From a virus: a DNA stretch of 59,264 nucleotides. The stretch covers positions 1 through 59,264 of IMG/VR virus record IMGVR_UViG_3300009481_000013; one strand, written 5' to 3'. Every line of letters starts with the position of its first letter. Positions within the stretch are counted from its first letter, which is position 1. Shown here one piece after another: positions 29,634 to 36,718 of the stretch. The translations under genes and the position numbers were made by a program. The notes beneath the pieces are model-generated. The model saw only the letters and a program-made list of their open reading frames with translations, was not told where the DNA came from and searched no databases.

Positions 29634-31171
29634 TGAAGATTAAGTTAAACAATCTGACAGTAACTCATCCAGAGCTATGTAAAAATTGGAGCCCTAAAAA
29701 TGAAAAAGGACCAGAGCATTATACAAAGAGGACAGCAAGAGAAGTTTTTCTTGATTGTCCCACTTGTAAATGTGAATATCTAACTAAAGTTGCAAATCTA
29801 ACGAGGGTTAAGGGTGAAACTTGTCCGAAATGTCGAATTGTTAACAACCTAACAACAACTCACCCAGAACTTTGTAAGGAATGGAGCCTCAAAAACGAAA
29901 AAGGACCAGAGCACCATACTGCCGGTGAAAATAAAAAAGTTTGGTGGGATTGTCCAACTTGCGATGAATCGTTTGATTCTTCTCCAAATTCTAGGACCCG
30001 CGCCGGGGTCGGTCGTGGTTGTCCCTATTGTTCAGGTCGTAAAGCAGGTTCTAATAGCAACCTAACAACAACTCACCCAGAACTAGTCAAAGAATGGAGT
30101 CCCAAAAATGAAAAGGGTCCTGAAGAATATACAAAAGGTTCAAATAAAAAAGTTTGGTGGGATTGTCCAACTTGTGAAATGACATATCCAGCCCCGCCCA
30201 AAAAACGTACCGTTGGTCGTGGTTGTTCCTATTGCGCCGGTAAAAGAGTATGTTCCAATAACAACCTAACAACAACTCACTCAGAACTTTGTAAGGAATG
30301 GAGCCTCAAAAACGAAAAGGGTCCTGAAGAATATATCAATGGCTCAGGAGAAAAAGTTTGGTGGGATTGTTCAGTTTGTAATGATTCGTGGAATGCTGCT
30401 ATTGTTAGCCGAGCGCGAGGCGCTGGTTGTCCCTATTGTTCAGGTCATAAAGCAGGTTCAAAAAATAATCTAGCAGTAATTAATCCTGATTTATGTAAAG
30501 AATGGAGTCCTAAAAACGAAAAGGGTCCTGAAGAATATACCCCAGGTTCAGGTTATAAAGTGTGGTGGGATTGTTCAGTTTGTAATGATTCGTGGAATGC
30601 TGCTATTTTTAGCCGAGCGCGAGGCGGTGGTTGTCCCTATTGTTCAGGTCAAAGACCTATTAAAAAGCTTCGCTCTATTCTTAAAGGGGTAATGTCTTTT
30701 ATCGATATCTTACCTTCATCAGAACTTTATGCTATCTTACAACAAGAGGGTGTTTCAAAGGCTAGATTAAAGAGAGTGTCAAAAGCAAAGAGGATTCTTC
30801 CTCCAAAAGATGTAGCTGCCTTCGTTGAGGGTGAAGAAGATACAACAGTAGAAGAGATGCTTCTAAAGGACGAAGAAGATTATTCTTTAGAGACCAAAGA
30901 ACTTCTAAAAGAAGGAGATAATCTGAGTGTTGAAGCTGAAGTAGATTTTTCAGACATTATGAATAAGAATGTTGATTCTCTTGTGTTTTTGATGAGCAAC
31001 AATTTTCGGCGCTGCTCTGATGATGATACTGCGACGTTTTTGATTGAGAAGGCAAAAGATCGAATTCGACAAGTAATAAACATAATAAGAGATAGAGATG
31101 GCAATGAAGCAGCAATGACTCATCTTCATTCTTCTTGGGCGTTGGCAGAGGAAAAGAGTAAAGTTGGATAA
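29630..31171 (+). CDS. Five-repeat zinc-ribbon protein (DUF4379-like)
   Basis: 513 aa. Five ~68-residue repeats fill residues ~1-340, each with (T)T-H-P-E-L-C/V-K-E-W, K-N-E-K-G-P-E, V-W-W-D-C-x-x-C and G-C-P-Y-C. The paired CxxC motifs form treble-clef zinc ribbons as in the DUF4379 family, often linked to nucleases. The last 170 residues are helical and acidic, without a nuclease motif I can see. It is translationally coupled to the SNF2-like helicase and may target it to DNA (inference). The repeats are also visible as DNA direct repeats. Confidence 0.8.
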   Translation: MMKIKLNNLTVTHPELCKNWSPKNEKGPEHYTKRTAREVFLDCPTCKCEYLTKVANLTRVKGETCPKCRIVNNLTTTHPELCKEWSLKNEKGPEHHTAGENKKVWWDCPTCDESFDSSPNSRTRAGVGRGCPYCSGRKAGSNSNLTTTHPELVKEWSPKNEKGPEEYTKGSNKKVWWDCPTCEMTYPAPPKKRTVGRGCSYCAGKRVCSNNNLTTTHSELCKEWSLKNEKGPEEYINGSGEKVWWDCSVCNDSWNAAIVSRARGAGCPYCSGHKAGSKNNLAVINPDLCKEWSPKNEKGPEEYTPGSGYKVWWDCSVCNDSWNAAIFSRARGGGCPYCSGQRPIKKLRSILKGVMSFIDILPSSELYAILQQEGVSKARLKRVSKAKRILPPKDVAAFVEGEEDTTVEEMLLKDEEDYSLETKELLKEGDNLSVEAEVDFSDIMNKNVDSLVFLMSNNFRRCSDDDTATFLIEKAKDRIRQVINIIRDRDGNEAAMTHLHSSWALAEEKSKVG

Positions 31172-31178
31172 ATGCAAT

Positions 31179-31689
31179 ATGTTAGGACAAGTATTTCATT
31201 ATTGGACTGTTAAATCAAGAGACCCTATCAAGAAAAGGTATTGGATTTGCTCTTGCAAATGTGGGAGTGAGAAATCTGTTTTTTGAAAGTAACTTAAAAT
31301 CAGAGAAGTCTAAAAGTTGCGGCTGTTGGGCAAAAGAAAAAGCATCCCGACCAAGAATAGATGACACCAATCCTGCTTTAAGAAGATTAATCCATTCCTA
31401 TCGATTCAATGCGAAGAGCAGAGGGTTAGAATGGAATCTTACAATAAAACAGTGTGAGGTCATTTTTCAAGAAAATTGTTTTTATTGCGGTGCTGAACCA
31501 AGCAAAGTAAGAAAGACAGGTATTAATCACTTTGTTTATAATGGGATTGATCGAAAAGATAACACCAAAGGGCATGATATTGGGAATGTTGTTTCTTGTT
31601 GTTTTATTTGTAATAGGGCAAAAAGTGTTCTAACAGTGGAAGAGTTTCTTGAATGGATTGAAAGAGTAAATACCTACCAACGCTCCTAA
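31179..31689 (+). CDS. HNH homing endonuclease split by a frameshift
   Basis: The first frame (31179-31286, 35 aa) holds W-T-V-K-S-R-D and W-I-C-S-C-K-C-G, the N-terminal zinc part of phage homing endonucleases, and ends at TTT-TGA. The +1 frame continues with S-N-L-K-S, S-C-G-C, then F-Y-C-G, N-G-I-D-R, N-V-V-S-C-C-F-I-C-N, the HNH core, to 31689. The switch lies in a T6 run (31279-31284). It may be a broken gene, a +1 programmed frameshift or a sequencing error. It follows the zinc-ribbon gene closely. Confidence 0.65.
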
Positions 31690-31709
31690 AAACACACAAC
31701 ATTTAATGC

Positions 31710-31738
31710 TTGACAGCCTCCATCTGGTCTGCTAAAGT
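31710..31738 (+). promoter_or_regulatory. Sigma70-like promoter overlapping a dyad
   Basis: TTGACA (31710-31715), 17 bases, TAAAGT (31733-31738). CCTCCATCT (31717-31725) in the spacer is an exact inverted repeat of AGATGGAGG (31744-31752), which contains the next gene's ribosome binding site. The dyad may be an operator. Confidence 0.65.
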
Positions 31739-31758
31739 GGATTAGATGGAGGTTTCTT

Positions 31759-32322
31759 TTGATTACAGAAATCAAGTTTAAAAAAGGTAAAGATGCTTGT
31801 CCTACTATCGAATGGCGTAGGAAGATGTCTGACGAGGAGTTTAAAACAGCAACTGAAAAAGTTGTTTGTTTTGCGGCTTCTACGGGAGTAGAAGTTAAGT
31901 TTTCTTCTCGTTACAGGTGTACACACAAAGTGTGTGATAAAATCATTTATATGAATTCGAGAATGAAGCCATCGAAGACTTATTATATTCTCCTTCACGA
32001 AATGGGACACAGTGTTATTCAGAGCTATATGACCAAAGGACAGGATCATTCAGAATATATGTTGAATTATCCAGGCAATGTAGATGAAAACACTATGTGC
32101 TATACAGCTGAAGGCGGTCGTGAACATCTTCTTTCCAAGAAAGACCAACGTCGACGAAATATTACAATCATTCACGAAGAACTTGATGCTTGGCGCAAAG
32201 GAATCGATATCGCGGCTATACTTCAATTACCATTGAGTTTGTACGATTACTATTCAATGGCTACAAAAGGTGTTGAATCCTACGTGGTTGGAGCAGTAGT
32301 CGATGGAAACTTGAAGCTTTGA
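31759..32322 (+). CDS. HExxH zinc metallopeptidase-like protein
   Basis: 187 aa, TTG start seven bases after GGAGG. Y-I-L-L-H-E-M-G-H-S near residue 77 is the zinc motif, with R-R-N-I-T-I-I-H-E-E-L-D-A-W downstream that may give the third ligand (E-x-x-A-W). No signal peptide. SprT-like or ImmA-like roles are possible; neither is shown. Confidence 0.75.
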   Translation: MITEIKFKKGKDACPTIEWRRKMSDEEFKTATEKVVCFAASTGVEVKFSSRYRCTHKVCDKIIYMNSRMKPSKTYYILLHEMGHSVIQSYMTKGQDHSEYMLNYPGNVDENTMCYTAEGGREHLLSKKDQRRRNITIIHEELDAWRKGIDIAAILQLPLSLYDYYSMATKGVESYVVGAVVDGNLKL

Positions 32323-32342
32323 AGAAGATCCGAGAAAGTAAC

Positions 32343-32371
32343 TTGACAAAGGCGAAATGATCTGTTAGGAT
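32343..32371 (+). promoter_or_regulatory. Sigma70-like promoter
   Basis: TTGACA (32343-32348), 17 bases, TAGGAT (32366-32371). The spacer is identical to the copy at 40733. A CCGGA/TCCGG hairpin lies just downstream. Confidence 0.8.
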
Positions 32372-32414
32372 CTATTTAAGGAACACCGGACGAGATTCCG
32401 GCTTGAGGAAGACA

Positions 32415-32504
32415 ATGTTTATTTCAAAGTTACATAAACAAAATACCATCGGCTATCATTTGTGGTATAGCCATGCGAACGCCCTCAAGTCTTATTTGGG
32501 CTAA
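32415..32504 (+). CDS. Possible 29-aa peptide
   Basis: GAGGAAG precedes the ATG; it follows the strong promoter 32343 and precedes tRNA-Asn. Aromatic and His-rich (Y-H-L-W-Y-S-H). It may be a leader peptide. Confidence 0.4.
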   Translation: MFISKLHKQNTIGYHLWYSHANALKSYLG

Positions 32505-32536
32505 TCTCTCCACAAAACCCCCTAAAACTAATGTAT

Positions 32537-32612
32537 TGTAGGAGAGGCGTCTGGGTGACGCCGGGCGATTGTTACTCGCTTGAGGTTGGTTCGAGTCCAA
32601 CTCTTACAACCA
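32537..32612 (+). tRNA. tRNA-Asn(GTT), copy 1
   Basis: Acceptor TGTAGGA/TCTTACA, A, CCA. D-stem GGCG/CGCC, anticodon stem GGCGA/TCGCT, loop TTGTTAC, T-arm GTTGG-TTCGAGT-CCAAC. Confidence 0.9.
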
Positions 32613-32689
32613 TTGCAGGTAGTATTAAAAAATAAAACGTCGGTCTGTTAAACCGAAAGATGCGAGTGGGAGTCTCGCCCTGTAAGCCA
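32613..32689 (+). tRNA. tRNA-Asn(GTT), copy 2, divergent
   Basis: It starts on the base after copy 1. Acceptor TTGCAGG/CCTGTAA, G, CCA. Anticodon stem TCGGT/ACCGA, loop CTGTTAA. The T-loop is TGGGAGT instead of TTCGAGT and the D-arm is A-rich, so it is not a recent duplicate and may be defective. Confidence 0.7.
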
Positions 32690-32703
32690 AGAAAGAAGGA
32701 AGA

Positions 32704-32844
32704 ATGTTTGAGTGGGTGATGAGATTGATTAGAAAACGCATTAATCCTAAAAGGATGTGCGACGATTGTCTAAGAGAGTTTACTTATCAGACCAAATCTG
32801 GTAAGATGCTATGTGAGAAGTGTCACAGGAGGCAAAATAAATGA
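32704..32844 (+). CDS. Zinc-ribbon peptide, 46 aa
   Basis: GAAGGAAGA precedes the ATG. C-D-D-C and C-E-K-C pairs 16 residues apart form a zinc ribbon. ATGA overlap with the deaminase gene. Confidence 0.65.
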   Translation: MFEWVMRLIRKRINPKRMCDDCLREFTYQTKSGKMLCEKCHRRQNK

Positions 32845-33257
32845 AGCCAGCTTGGGATCAAATTTGGATGGACTTAGCGGTAGCAATATCGCAACGTTCA
32901 AATGATCCTAAGTTCAAAGTCGGCGCTGTAATCGTCACAAGAGACAATGAGTCTGTTTTGTCGCTCGGTTACAATGGAGACGAAAAGGGTGGAGACAACA
33001 TTAGAGACAGCTTGGAAACAGGATGCTCTGGATTCATTCACGCTGAAGTTAACGCAGTTGCTAAAATGAACTATGTTGACCCAAGAGAGAGAAAGATTTA
33101 TCTGACTCACTCACCTTGCCTTGTATGTGCTAGATTGCTCGTCAATGCAAGAATTTCAGAAGTCATCTTTAGGGAAGAATATAAATCAGACACGAAAGGA
33201 CTTGACTTACTCAGAGAACGTGGTATAGTAGCTAGACAGTCAGAATACTGGGAATAG
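32841..33257 (+). CDS. Deoxycytidylate (dCMP) deaminase
   Basis: 138 aa. H-A-E-V-N-A (residue ~73) and P-C-L-V-C-A (~92) are the zinc-binding motifs of the cytidine/dCMP deaminase fold. The enzyme turns dCMP to dUMP, supplying thymidylate synthesis during phage DNA replication. Length is slightly short of T4 Cd; the allosteric N-terminal part looks reduced. No thymidylate synthase lies in the window. Confidence 0.85.
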   Translation: MKPAWDQIWMDLAVAISQRSNDPKFKVGAVIVTRDNESVLSLGYNGDEKGGDNIRDSLETGCSGFIHAEVNAVAKMNYVDPRERKIYLTHSPCLVCARLLVNARISEVIFREEYKSDTKGLDLLRERGIVARQSEYWE

Positions 33258-33270
33258 AAAGGAAGCAGAA

Positions 33271-33930
33271 ATGACGGATCTTAAAGTAGTTTGCATTAGC
33301 GATACGCACAATCAACTTGACACGTTGAATATTCCAGACGGCGACGTTTTGGTTCACGCTGGAGACTTTTCGATGATGGGCACTGAAGAAGAAGTAGTTA
33401 AGTTTTTTGAAGATTTTTCTGCACTACCTCATTATGTGAAGATTTGTATCGCGGGCAATCACGATTTTATGCCTGAGAAAGACCCTGGTGGTTTTCGAGC
33501 ACTTCTTCCCTTGGGGATTACTTACCTAGAGGATACCAGTGTTACGATTGAAGGAGTGAAGTTTTACGGTACTCCTTGGGTTCAAAACTTACCACGTTGG
33601 GCGTTCAACATCGATGATGTAAAAGAACGTGCAAAGAAGTGGGAGATGATTCCAGACGATGTCGACGTATTGATTACGCACGGTCCTCCATATGGAATCC
33701 TTGATTTGCTCAAGTACCCACGCGCAGGCGAAGATCCTCACGTTGGATGCAGTGCTCTCAATTATGAGGTGCTGGAGCGAATCAAGCCGAAGTACAATGT
33801 CTTTGGACACATCCACGAGGCAAGAAGCACACGTAAGATCGGAGAAACTACTTTCATCAATGCTTCTATTTTGGATGAAAAATATAGAATCAAAAATGAA
33901 CCGTACATATTTAACATTGGAGAGGAATAG
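33271..33930 (+). CDS. Calcineurin-like metallophosphoesterase
   Basis: 219 aa, AAGGAAG before the ATG. S-D-T-H (residue ~8), H-A-G-D (~29), G-N-H-D (~64), T-H-G-P (~136) and G-H-I-H (~182) give all five metal-binding blocks in order. Substrate unknown: nucleotides, phosphoproteins or 2',3'-cyclic phosphates are all possible. Confidence 0.85.
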   Translation: MTDLKVVCISDTHNQLDTLNIPDGDVLVHAGDFSMMGTEEEVVKFFEDFSALPHYVKICIAGNHDFMPEKDPGGFRALLPLGITYLEDTSVTIEGVKFYGTPWVQNLPRWAFNIDDVKERAKKWEMIPDDVDVLITHGPPYGILDLLKYPRAGEDPHVGCSALNYEVLERIKPKYNVFGHIHEARSTRKIGETTFINASILDEKYRIKNEPYIFNIGEE

Positions 33931-33932
33931 AA

Positions 33933-34058
33933 ATGAGTTGTTTGTATTGTGGTGGTGAAAGCTGCGGATCCTCCGCAGGAGGATCTGAAATGTGTAACAA
34001 CACAGGAAAAGATAAGGAAAAGGGAAAGAAAATGAAAAAGTACAAACACAAGCAATAA
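33933..34058 (+). CDS. Small Cys-rich, Lys-tailed peptide, 41 aa
   Basis: Two bases after the phosphoesterase stop. S-C-L-Y-C-G-G-E-S-C at the start, a lysine-rich end. It looks like a single zinc knuckle. Function unknown. Confidence 0.5.
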   Translation: MSCLYCGGESCGSSAGGSEMCNNTGKDKEKGKKMKKYKHKQ

Positions 34059-34063
34059 GGTTC

Positions 34064-34087
34064 GGACTGCACCTGTTAAAGCAGTCC
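34064..34087 (+). other. Perfect 7-bp hairpin
   Basis: GGACTGC, 10-base loop, GCAGTCC. No T-tract follows, so it is not a standard terminator; it sits six bases before tRNA-Lys and may guide processing. Confidence 0.45.
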
Positions 34088-34092
34088 CTTGT

Positions 34093-34176
34093 GGGATTGT
34101 GGCAGAGTGGCTTATGCACCTGACTCTTAATCAGCGCCGAAAGGCAACGTGGGTTCGAATCCCACCGGTCCCACCA
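34093..34176 (+). tRNA. tRNA-Lys(CTT) on a class II body
   Basis: Acceptor GGGATTG/CGGTCCC, A, CCA. The anticodon arm CTGA-CTCTTAA-TCAG is the usual Lys type. A long variable arm (GCC-GAAA-GGC) and a GCAGAGTGG D-arm are typical of Leu/Ser/Tyr tRNAs instead. Lys tRNAs normally have a 5-nt variable loop. Confidence 0.75.
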
Positions 34177-34255
34177 ACAGGTGTAACTCAATTGGATTAA
34201 GAGTAACGGGCTTTTACCCTGGAAGTTGTGGGCATCCAATCCACCACCTGTACCA
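34177..34255 (+). tRNA. tRNA-Lys(TTT)
   Basis: It starts on the base after the previous CCA. Acceptor ACAGGTG/CACCTGT perfect, A, CCA. D-stem ACTC/GAGT, loop CTTTTAC. The T-loop CATCCAA departs from TTCNANN. Confidence 0.8.
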
Positions 34256-34269
34256 TATCGGAGAAGAAA

Positions 34270-34530
34270 ATGATAGATATAGTAGGAAACGAAATCAAAG
34301 AAAGAGATGTCATAATATACGCCAACGATAATGGGTTTTTAACCTTTGCAATTGTTGAAAGTGTGAATGATGAACGTTTGGAAATCTTGGAAAAGGGTTA
34401 TCGAGATGTAGTACACAAAAAGGTCCTAGTAAGACCTAATAACACATTGTTGATAACTGGACAGATAGACCTACCTACGCCTGGGAATATTGATTCTCAA
34501 ATAAACTTTCTCAGGTCTTTAAAGAAGTAA
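34270..34530 (+). CDS. Small beta-rich protein, 86 aa
   Basis: GGAGAAGAA precedes the ATG at 34270. I-V-G-N-E-I-K-E-R-D-V-I-I-Y-A at the start and V-V-H-K-K-V-L-V-R-P suggest another small barrel distantly like the proteins at 1-8.5 kb. Function unknown. Confidence 0.6.
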   Translation: MIDIVGNEIKERDVIIYANDNGFLTFAIVESVNDERLEILEKGYRDVVHKKVLVRPNNTLLITGQIDLPTPGNIDSQINFLRSLKK

Positions 34531-34546
34531 AGAGATTGATGATTTA

Positions 34547-34828
34547 TGCTCGTGCTGCCGTCGAATGATAGATCGTAGCCAACCGTTCTAAGGGGAGTCT
34601 CAGCTGAACCTGTGGATTGAAAATGAAGCAGGGAGAAAGACGAACTGAAGTTTGAGGATCGATAGGAGAGGGATAGCTTCCTCAAAAATGTTCCTCACGG
34701 AAGGCGAGCCCTGGAGAGTAGGAAAAGGTGCGAAGAGTAAGCACTGAAGTACAAAATCCTAGCGTTGTCCGACTCAGACAATGCAAAAAAGGCTTAGGGT
34801 TAAATTCCCTACACGGGCGCTTTTTTTT
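34547..34828 (+). ncRNA. Candidate ~280-nt structured RNA with tRNA-like closing domain
   Basis: GCTCGTG (34548-34554) pairs with CACGGGC (34812-34818), and directly before the latter stands a 5-7-5 T-arm-like hairpin TAGGG-TTAAATT-CCCTA (34795-34811), exactly as in a tRNA or tmRNA. Inside are TTTGAGGA/TCCTCAAA, GTGC/GCAC within TAGGA/TCCTA, and an 8-bp stem around GCGTTGTC. T8 (34821-34828) follows. No coding frame is seen in this 312-base gap. It could be a divergent tmRNA-like RNA, an intron-bearing tRNA or a new RNA. Confidence 0.55.
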
Positions 34829-34842
34829 AACTGGAGATAAAT

Positions 34843-35460
34843 ATGAGTGCAAGTTTGCTTGGACATATGATGGAAGAATTGATTGCTGCTGGTGTTGAGA
34901 TTCACCTCACGCCAAAGAAATCAATCGATTCAGATGATGGCGGCAAGATGTCCGGCGCTTTCTCAGAAGATGATAAAATACTCGAAGTAGCCTCAGGAAG
35001 AGATGACTGTCTTCAAGTATTCGCACACGAATATTGTCACTTTAAACAATGGCAAGATGGACTTTTTGAAGACATTGAAGTTATTGCTGCATATTCGTGC
35101 TTTACTCCTTGGCTTTTGAGGCAAAGAGAGCTTTCTGAAGAACAACTTGAGCTTTTTATTCGTAAAATGCAATGGCTTGAGATGGAGAATGAAAAGAGGA
35201 CAGTAAAACTCTTGAAGAAGTTTAAAGTTGATTTTGATGAGGAAGAATATATCACCAAAACCAACATCTATATGCACTCATATGAGTTGTGTAAAAGAGT
35301 TCGTAAATGGCACAAGAAAGCACTTTATGATCTTCCTGAACTAATGGAACTAGTTTCAGGAGAAGAGTTTCTAAAAGAAGAAGATTTTGGTGAATTGCCA
35401 GAAGGATTTGAAGCGATAGCGATGCAATGCTACGACTTCACAAAGGAAGAAGAGGAATAA
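34843..35460 (+). CDS. HExxH metallopeptidase-like protein
   Basis: 205 aa, CTGGAGATAA before the ATG. F-A-H-E-Y-C-H-F near residue 60 is the zinc motif, I-E-V-I-A-A-Y near 79 may carry the third ligand (E-x-I-A-A-Y). The C-terminal half is helical and acidic. No signal peptide. Distinct in sequence from the other HExxH proteins here. Confidence 0.75.
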   Translation: MSASLLGHMMEELIAAGVEIHLTPKKSIDSDDGGKMSGAFSEDDKILEVASGRDDCLQVFAHEYCHFKQWQDGLFEDIEVIAAYSCFTPWLLRQRELSEEQLELFIRKMQWLEMENEKRTVKLLKKFKVDFDEEEYITKTNIYMHSYELCKRVRKWHKKALYDLPELMELVSGEEFLKEEDFGELPEGFEAIAMQCYDFTKEEEE

Positions 35461-35496
35461 AATGGACTATTATTATTGCTATAGACATTCACATAT

Positions 35497-35588
35497 GGAG
35501 TAGCTGTCAGAGACGGTGGACTGCGTCAGGCTGTAAACCTGAATCCTGTAATGGGACGCTGGGGGTTCGAATCCCTCCTACTTCACCA
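35497..35588 (+). tRNA. tRNA-Tyr(GTA)
   Basis: Class II. Acceptor GGAGTAG/CTACTTC, A, CCA. Anticodon stem TCAGG/CCTGA, loop CTGTAAA, long variable arm, T-arm with TTCGAAT. Confidence 0.9.
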
Positions 35589-35618
35589 ACTGATAGCTAG
35601 AATGTCGAGCAATAATAT

Positions 35619-35706
35619 GGTGTTTGATCCCGAAGTGGTCGAGGGGCTGGACTGTGAATCCGGTTTCAGAAATGATAAGCGAGTTCGAGTCTCGTCATTC
35701 ACCCCA
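35619..35706 (+). tRNA. tRNA-His(GTG) with long variable arm
   Basis: Anticodon stem CTGGA/TCCGG, loop CTGTGAA. The base before the acceptor is G and the discriminator is C, matching the G-1:C73 His identity pair. Acceptor GTGTTTG/CATTCAC has two T-T mismatches. The variable region (~15 nt with a TCA-GAAA-TGA hairpin) and the AAGTGGTCGAGGGG D-arm are of class II type, unusual for His. Confidence 0.75.
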
Positions 35707-35737
35707 AATCAAATACGCTTGACAAGCGGAGGACAGT

Positions 35738-35929
35738 ATGGTAGGTTTAAAGGTAATAGCACATTTTGCAAAGAAGCAGGATAGAGACTGGGTTCTCGTT
35801 GCTAAAGAAGGTGTTGTTGTGAAGGATTTTTTCTTACGTACTGGAAATCAGTCACTCTACCAAGTGGAGTATAAAGATGGAACTTTCGATAACTGTTGGA
35901 ATGACCAACTTGAGGTGATAGAAGAATAG
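35738..35929 (+). CDS. Small beta-rich protein, 63 aa
   Basis: GGAGGA lies five bases before the ATG. V-I-A-H-F-A-K-K, W-V-L-V-A-K-E-G-V-V-V, Y-Q-V-E-Y-K-D-G resemble an SH3-like barrel. Function unknown. Confidence 0.65.
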   Translation: MVGLKVIAHFAKKQDRDWVLVAKEGVVVKDFFLRTGNQSLYQVEYKDGTFDNCWNDQLEVIEE

Positions 35930-35961
35930 ATGGAAATTACTTGGGAAAAGTGAGTTAAGTA

Positions 35962-36147
35962 GTGTGGTATTGGCTATCGAACGTTAAAATGACAGTAGCT
36001 GTCAAAACAGATGAAAACGACAATATCGTAGAAAGCGCTCCAATCGTTCGAAGGTTCACTGGGCAAAACTTAGAAAACTTAGCAATGTGGATGAACAGAC
36101 AGAAGGGATTTGAGATAGAAGAAATGAAATGTGGGGATATGGCGTAA
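35962..36147 (+). CDS. Unknown protein, 61 aa
   Basis: GTG start at 35962, with an ATG at 35989 as alternative; no clear Shine-Dalgarno for either. Its last 15 bases overlap the next tRNA. Function unknown. Confidence 0.45.
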   Translation: MWYWLSNVKMTVAVKTDENDNIVESAPIVRRFTGQNLENLAMWMNRQKGFEIEEMKCGDMA

Positions 36148-36217
36148 TTGGTAGGCGCGTCGGGTTTAAGTTCTGATGTCTTCGGGCGTGTGGGTTCGAG
36201 TCCCACTATCCCTACCA
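36133..36217 (+). tRNA. tRNA-Leu(TAA)
   Basis: Class II. Acceptor GGGGATA/TATCCCT, A, CCA. Anticodon stem TCGGG/TCTGA, loop TTTAAGT, variable arm, T-arm GTGGG-TTCGAGT-CCCAC. Confidence 0.85.
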
Positions 36218-36230
36218 CAAAAAATAATAT

Positions 36231-36306
36231 GGGCTAGTATTCCAACGGCAGAGAAAATCGTTTCAAACGCGATCCAGTGAGGGTTCGAATCCCTCTTAGC
36301 CTACCA
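36231..36306 (+). tRNA. tRNA-Leu(CAA) on a class I body
   Basis: Acceptor GGGCTAG/TTAGCCT, A, CCA. Anticodon stem ATCGT/GCGAT, loop TTCAAAC. Only five bases separate the anticodon stem from T-arm GAGGG-TTCGAAT-CCCTC, whereas Leu tRNAs in bacteria have a long variable arm. Whether LeuRS would charge it is unclear. Confidence 0.7.
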
Positions 36307-36317
36307 AAGAGGAAAGT

Positions 36318-36704
36318 ATGAAGTATATTGACACGATGTTACTGGTTTGGATCTGGGCAATTCTATTACCCACCTGCTTCATTGAGCCTGTTCACATTGA
36401 AGAGCCAGACGCTGGAACACCTTCAAGAACAGTCATACTTCCACCATTCGCTATCACATGGGGTGAACCAGATGCAAACGATATTGACCTTGTTCAAGAC
36501 AGCGGTACTGTTGACAGTGGTTATGATGGCGGTTTGGACTTGGATGCAGGTAGCGATAGTGATTCGGGTCCTGTATTGGGTGACTCAGGGGTCCTAGAAG
36601 ACTCTGGTTGCGATTCTGACGATGATTCAGATAGTGATTCTGACGATGATTCTGACGATGATTCAGATAGTGATTCTGACAACCATCATGGACATCATCA
36701 TTGA
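36318..36704 (+). CDS. Secreted Asp/Ser-repeat protein with His tail
   Basis: 128 aa. A hydrophobic signal-like segment (residues 5-20) ends near L-L-P-T-C. The second half is repeats of D-S-D/D-D-S-D and the last seven residues are N-H-H-G-H-H-H. Such chains bind Ca2+ or other divalent metals outside the cytoplasm; the His tail adds a transition-metal site. Purpose unknown. Confidence 0.65.
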   Translation: MKYIDTMLLVWIWAILLPTCFIEPVHIEEPDAGTPSRTVILPPFAITWGEPDANDIDLVQDSGTVDSGYDGGLDLDAGSDSDSGPVLGDSGVLEDSGCDSDDDSDSDSDDDSDDDSDSDSDNHHGHHH

Positions 36705-36718
36705 AGCAAGGAAGATTA

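Noticed and set aside
29640-30660. Regular DNA direct repeats suggesting a CRISPR array
   Set aside because: The repeats are ~200 bases apart, keep one reading frame and encode zinc ribbons; repeat and spacer lengths do not fit CRISPR. No CRISPR array was seen anywhere in the window.
34547-34828. RNase P RNA identity for the structured RNA
   Set aside because: A few segments (GGTGCGAAGAGTAAGCAC, GGGAGAAAGAC) recall RNase P conserved regions, but the universal GAGGAAAGTCC block and other core sequences are not present in order.
35719-35747. TTGACA-N17-TAGGTT promoter candidate
   Set aside because: Its -10 would lie inside the gene at 35738, whose GGAGGA and ATG sit in the spacer; probably chance or only an accessory start.
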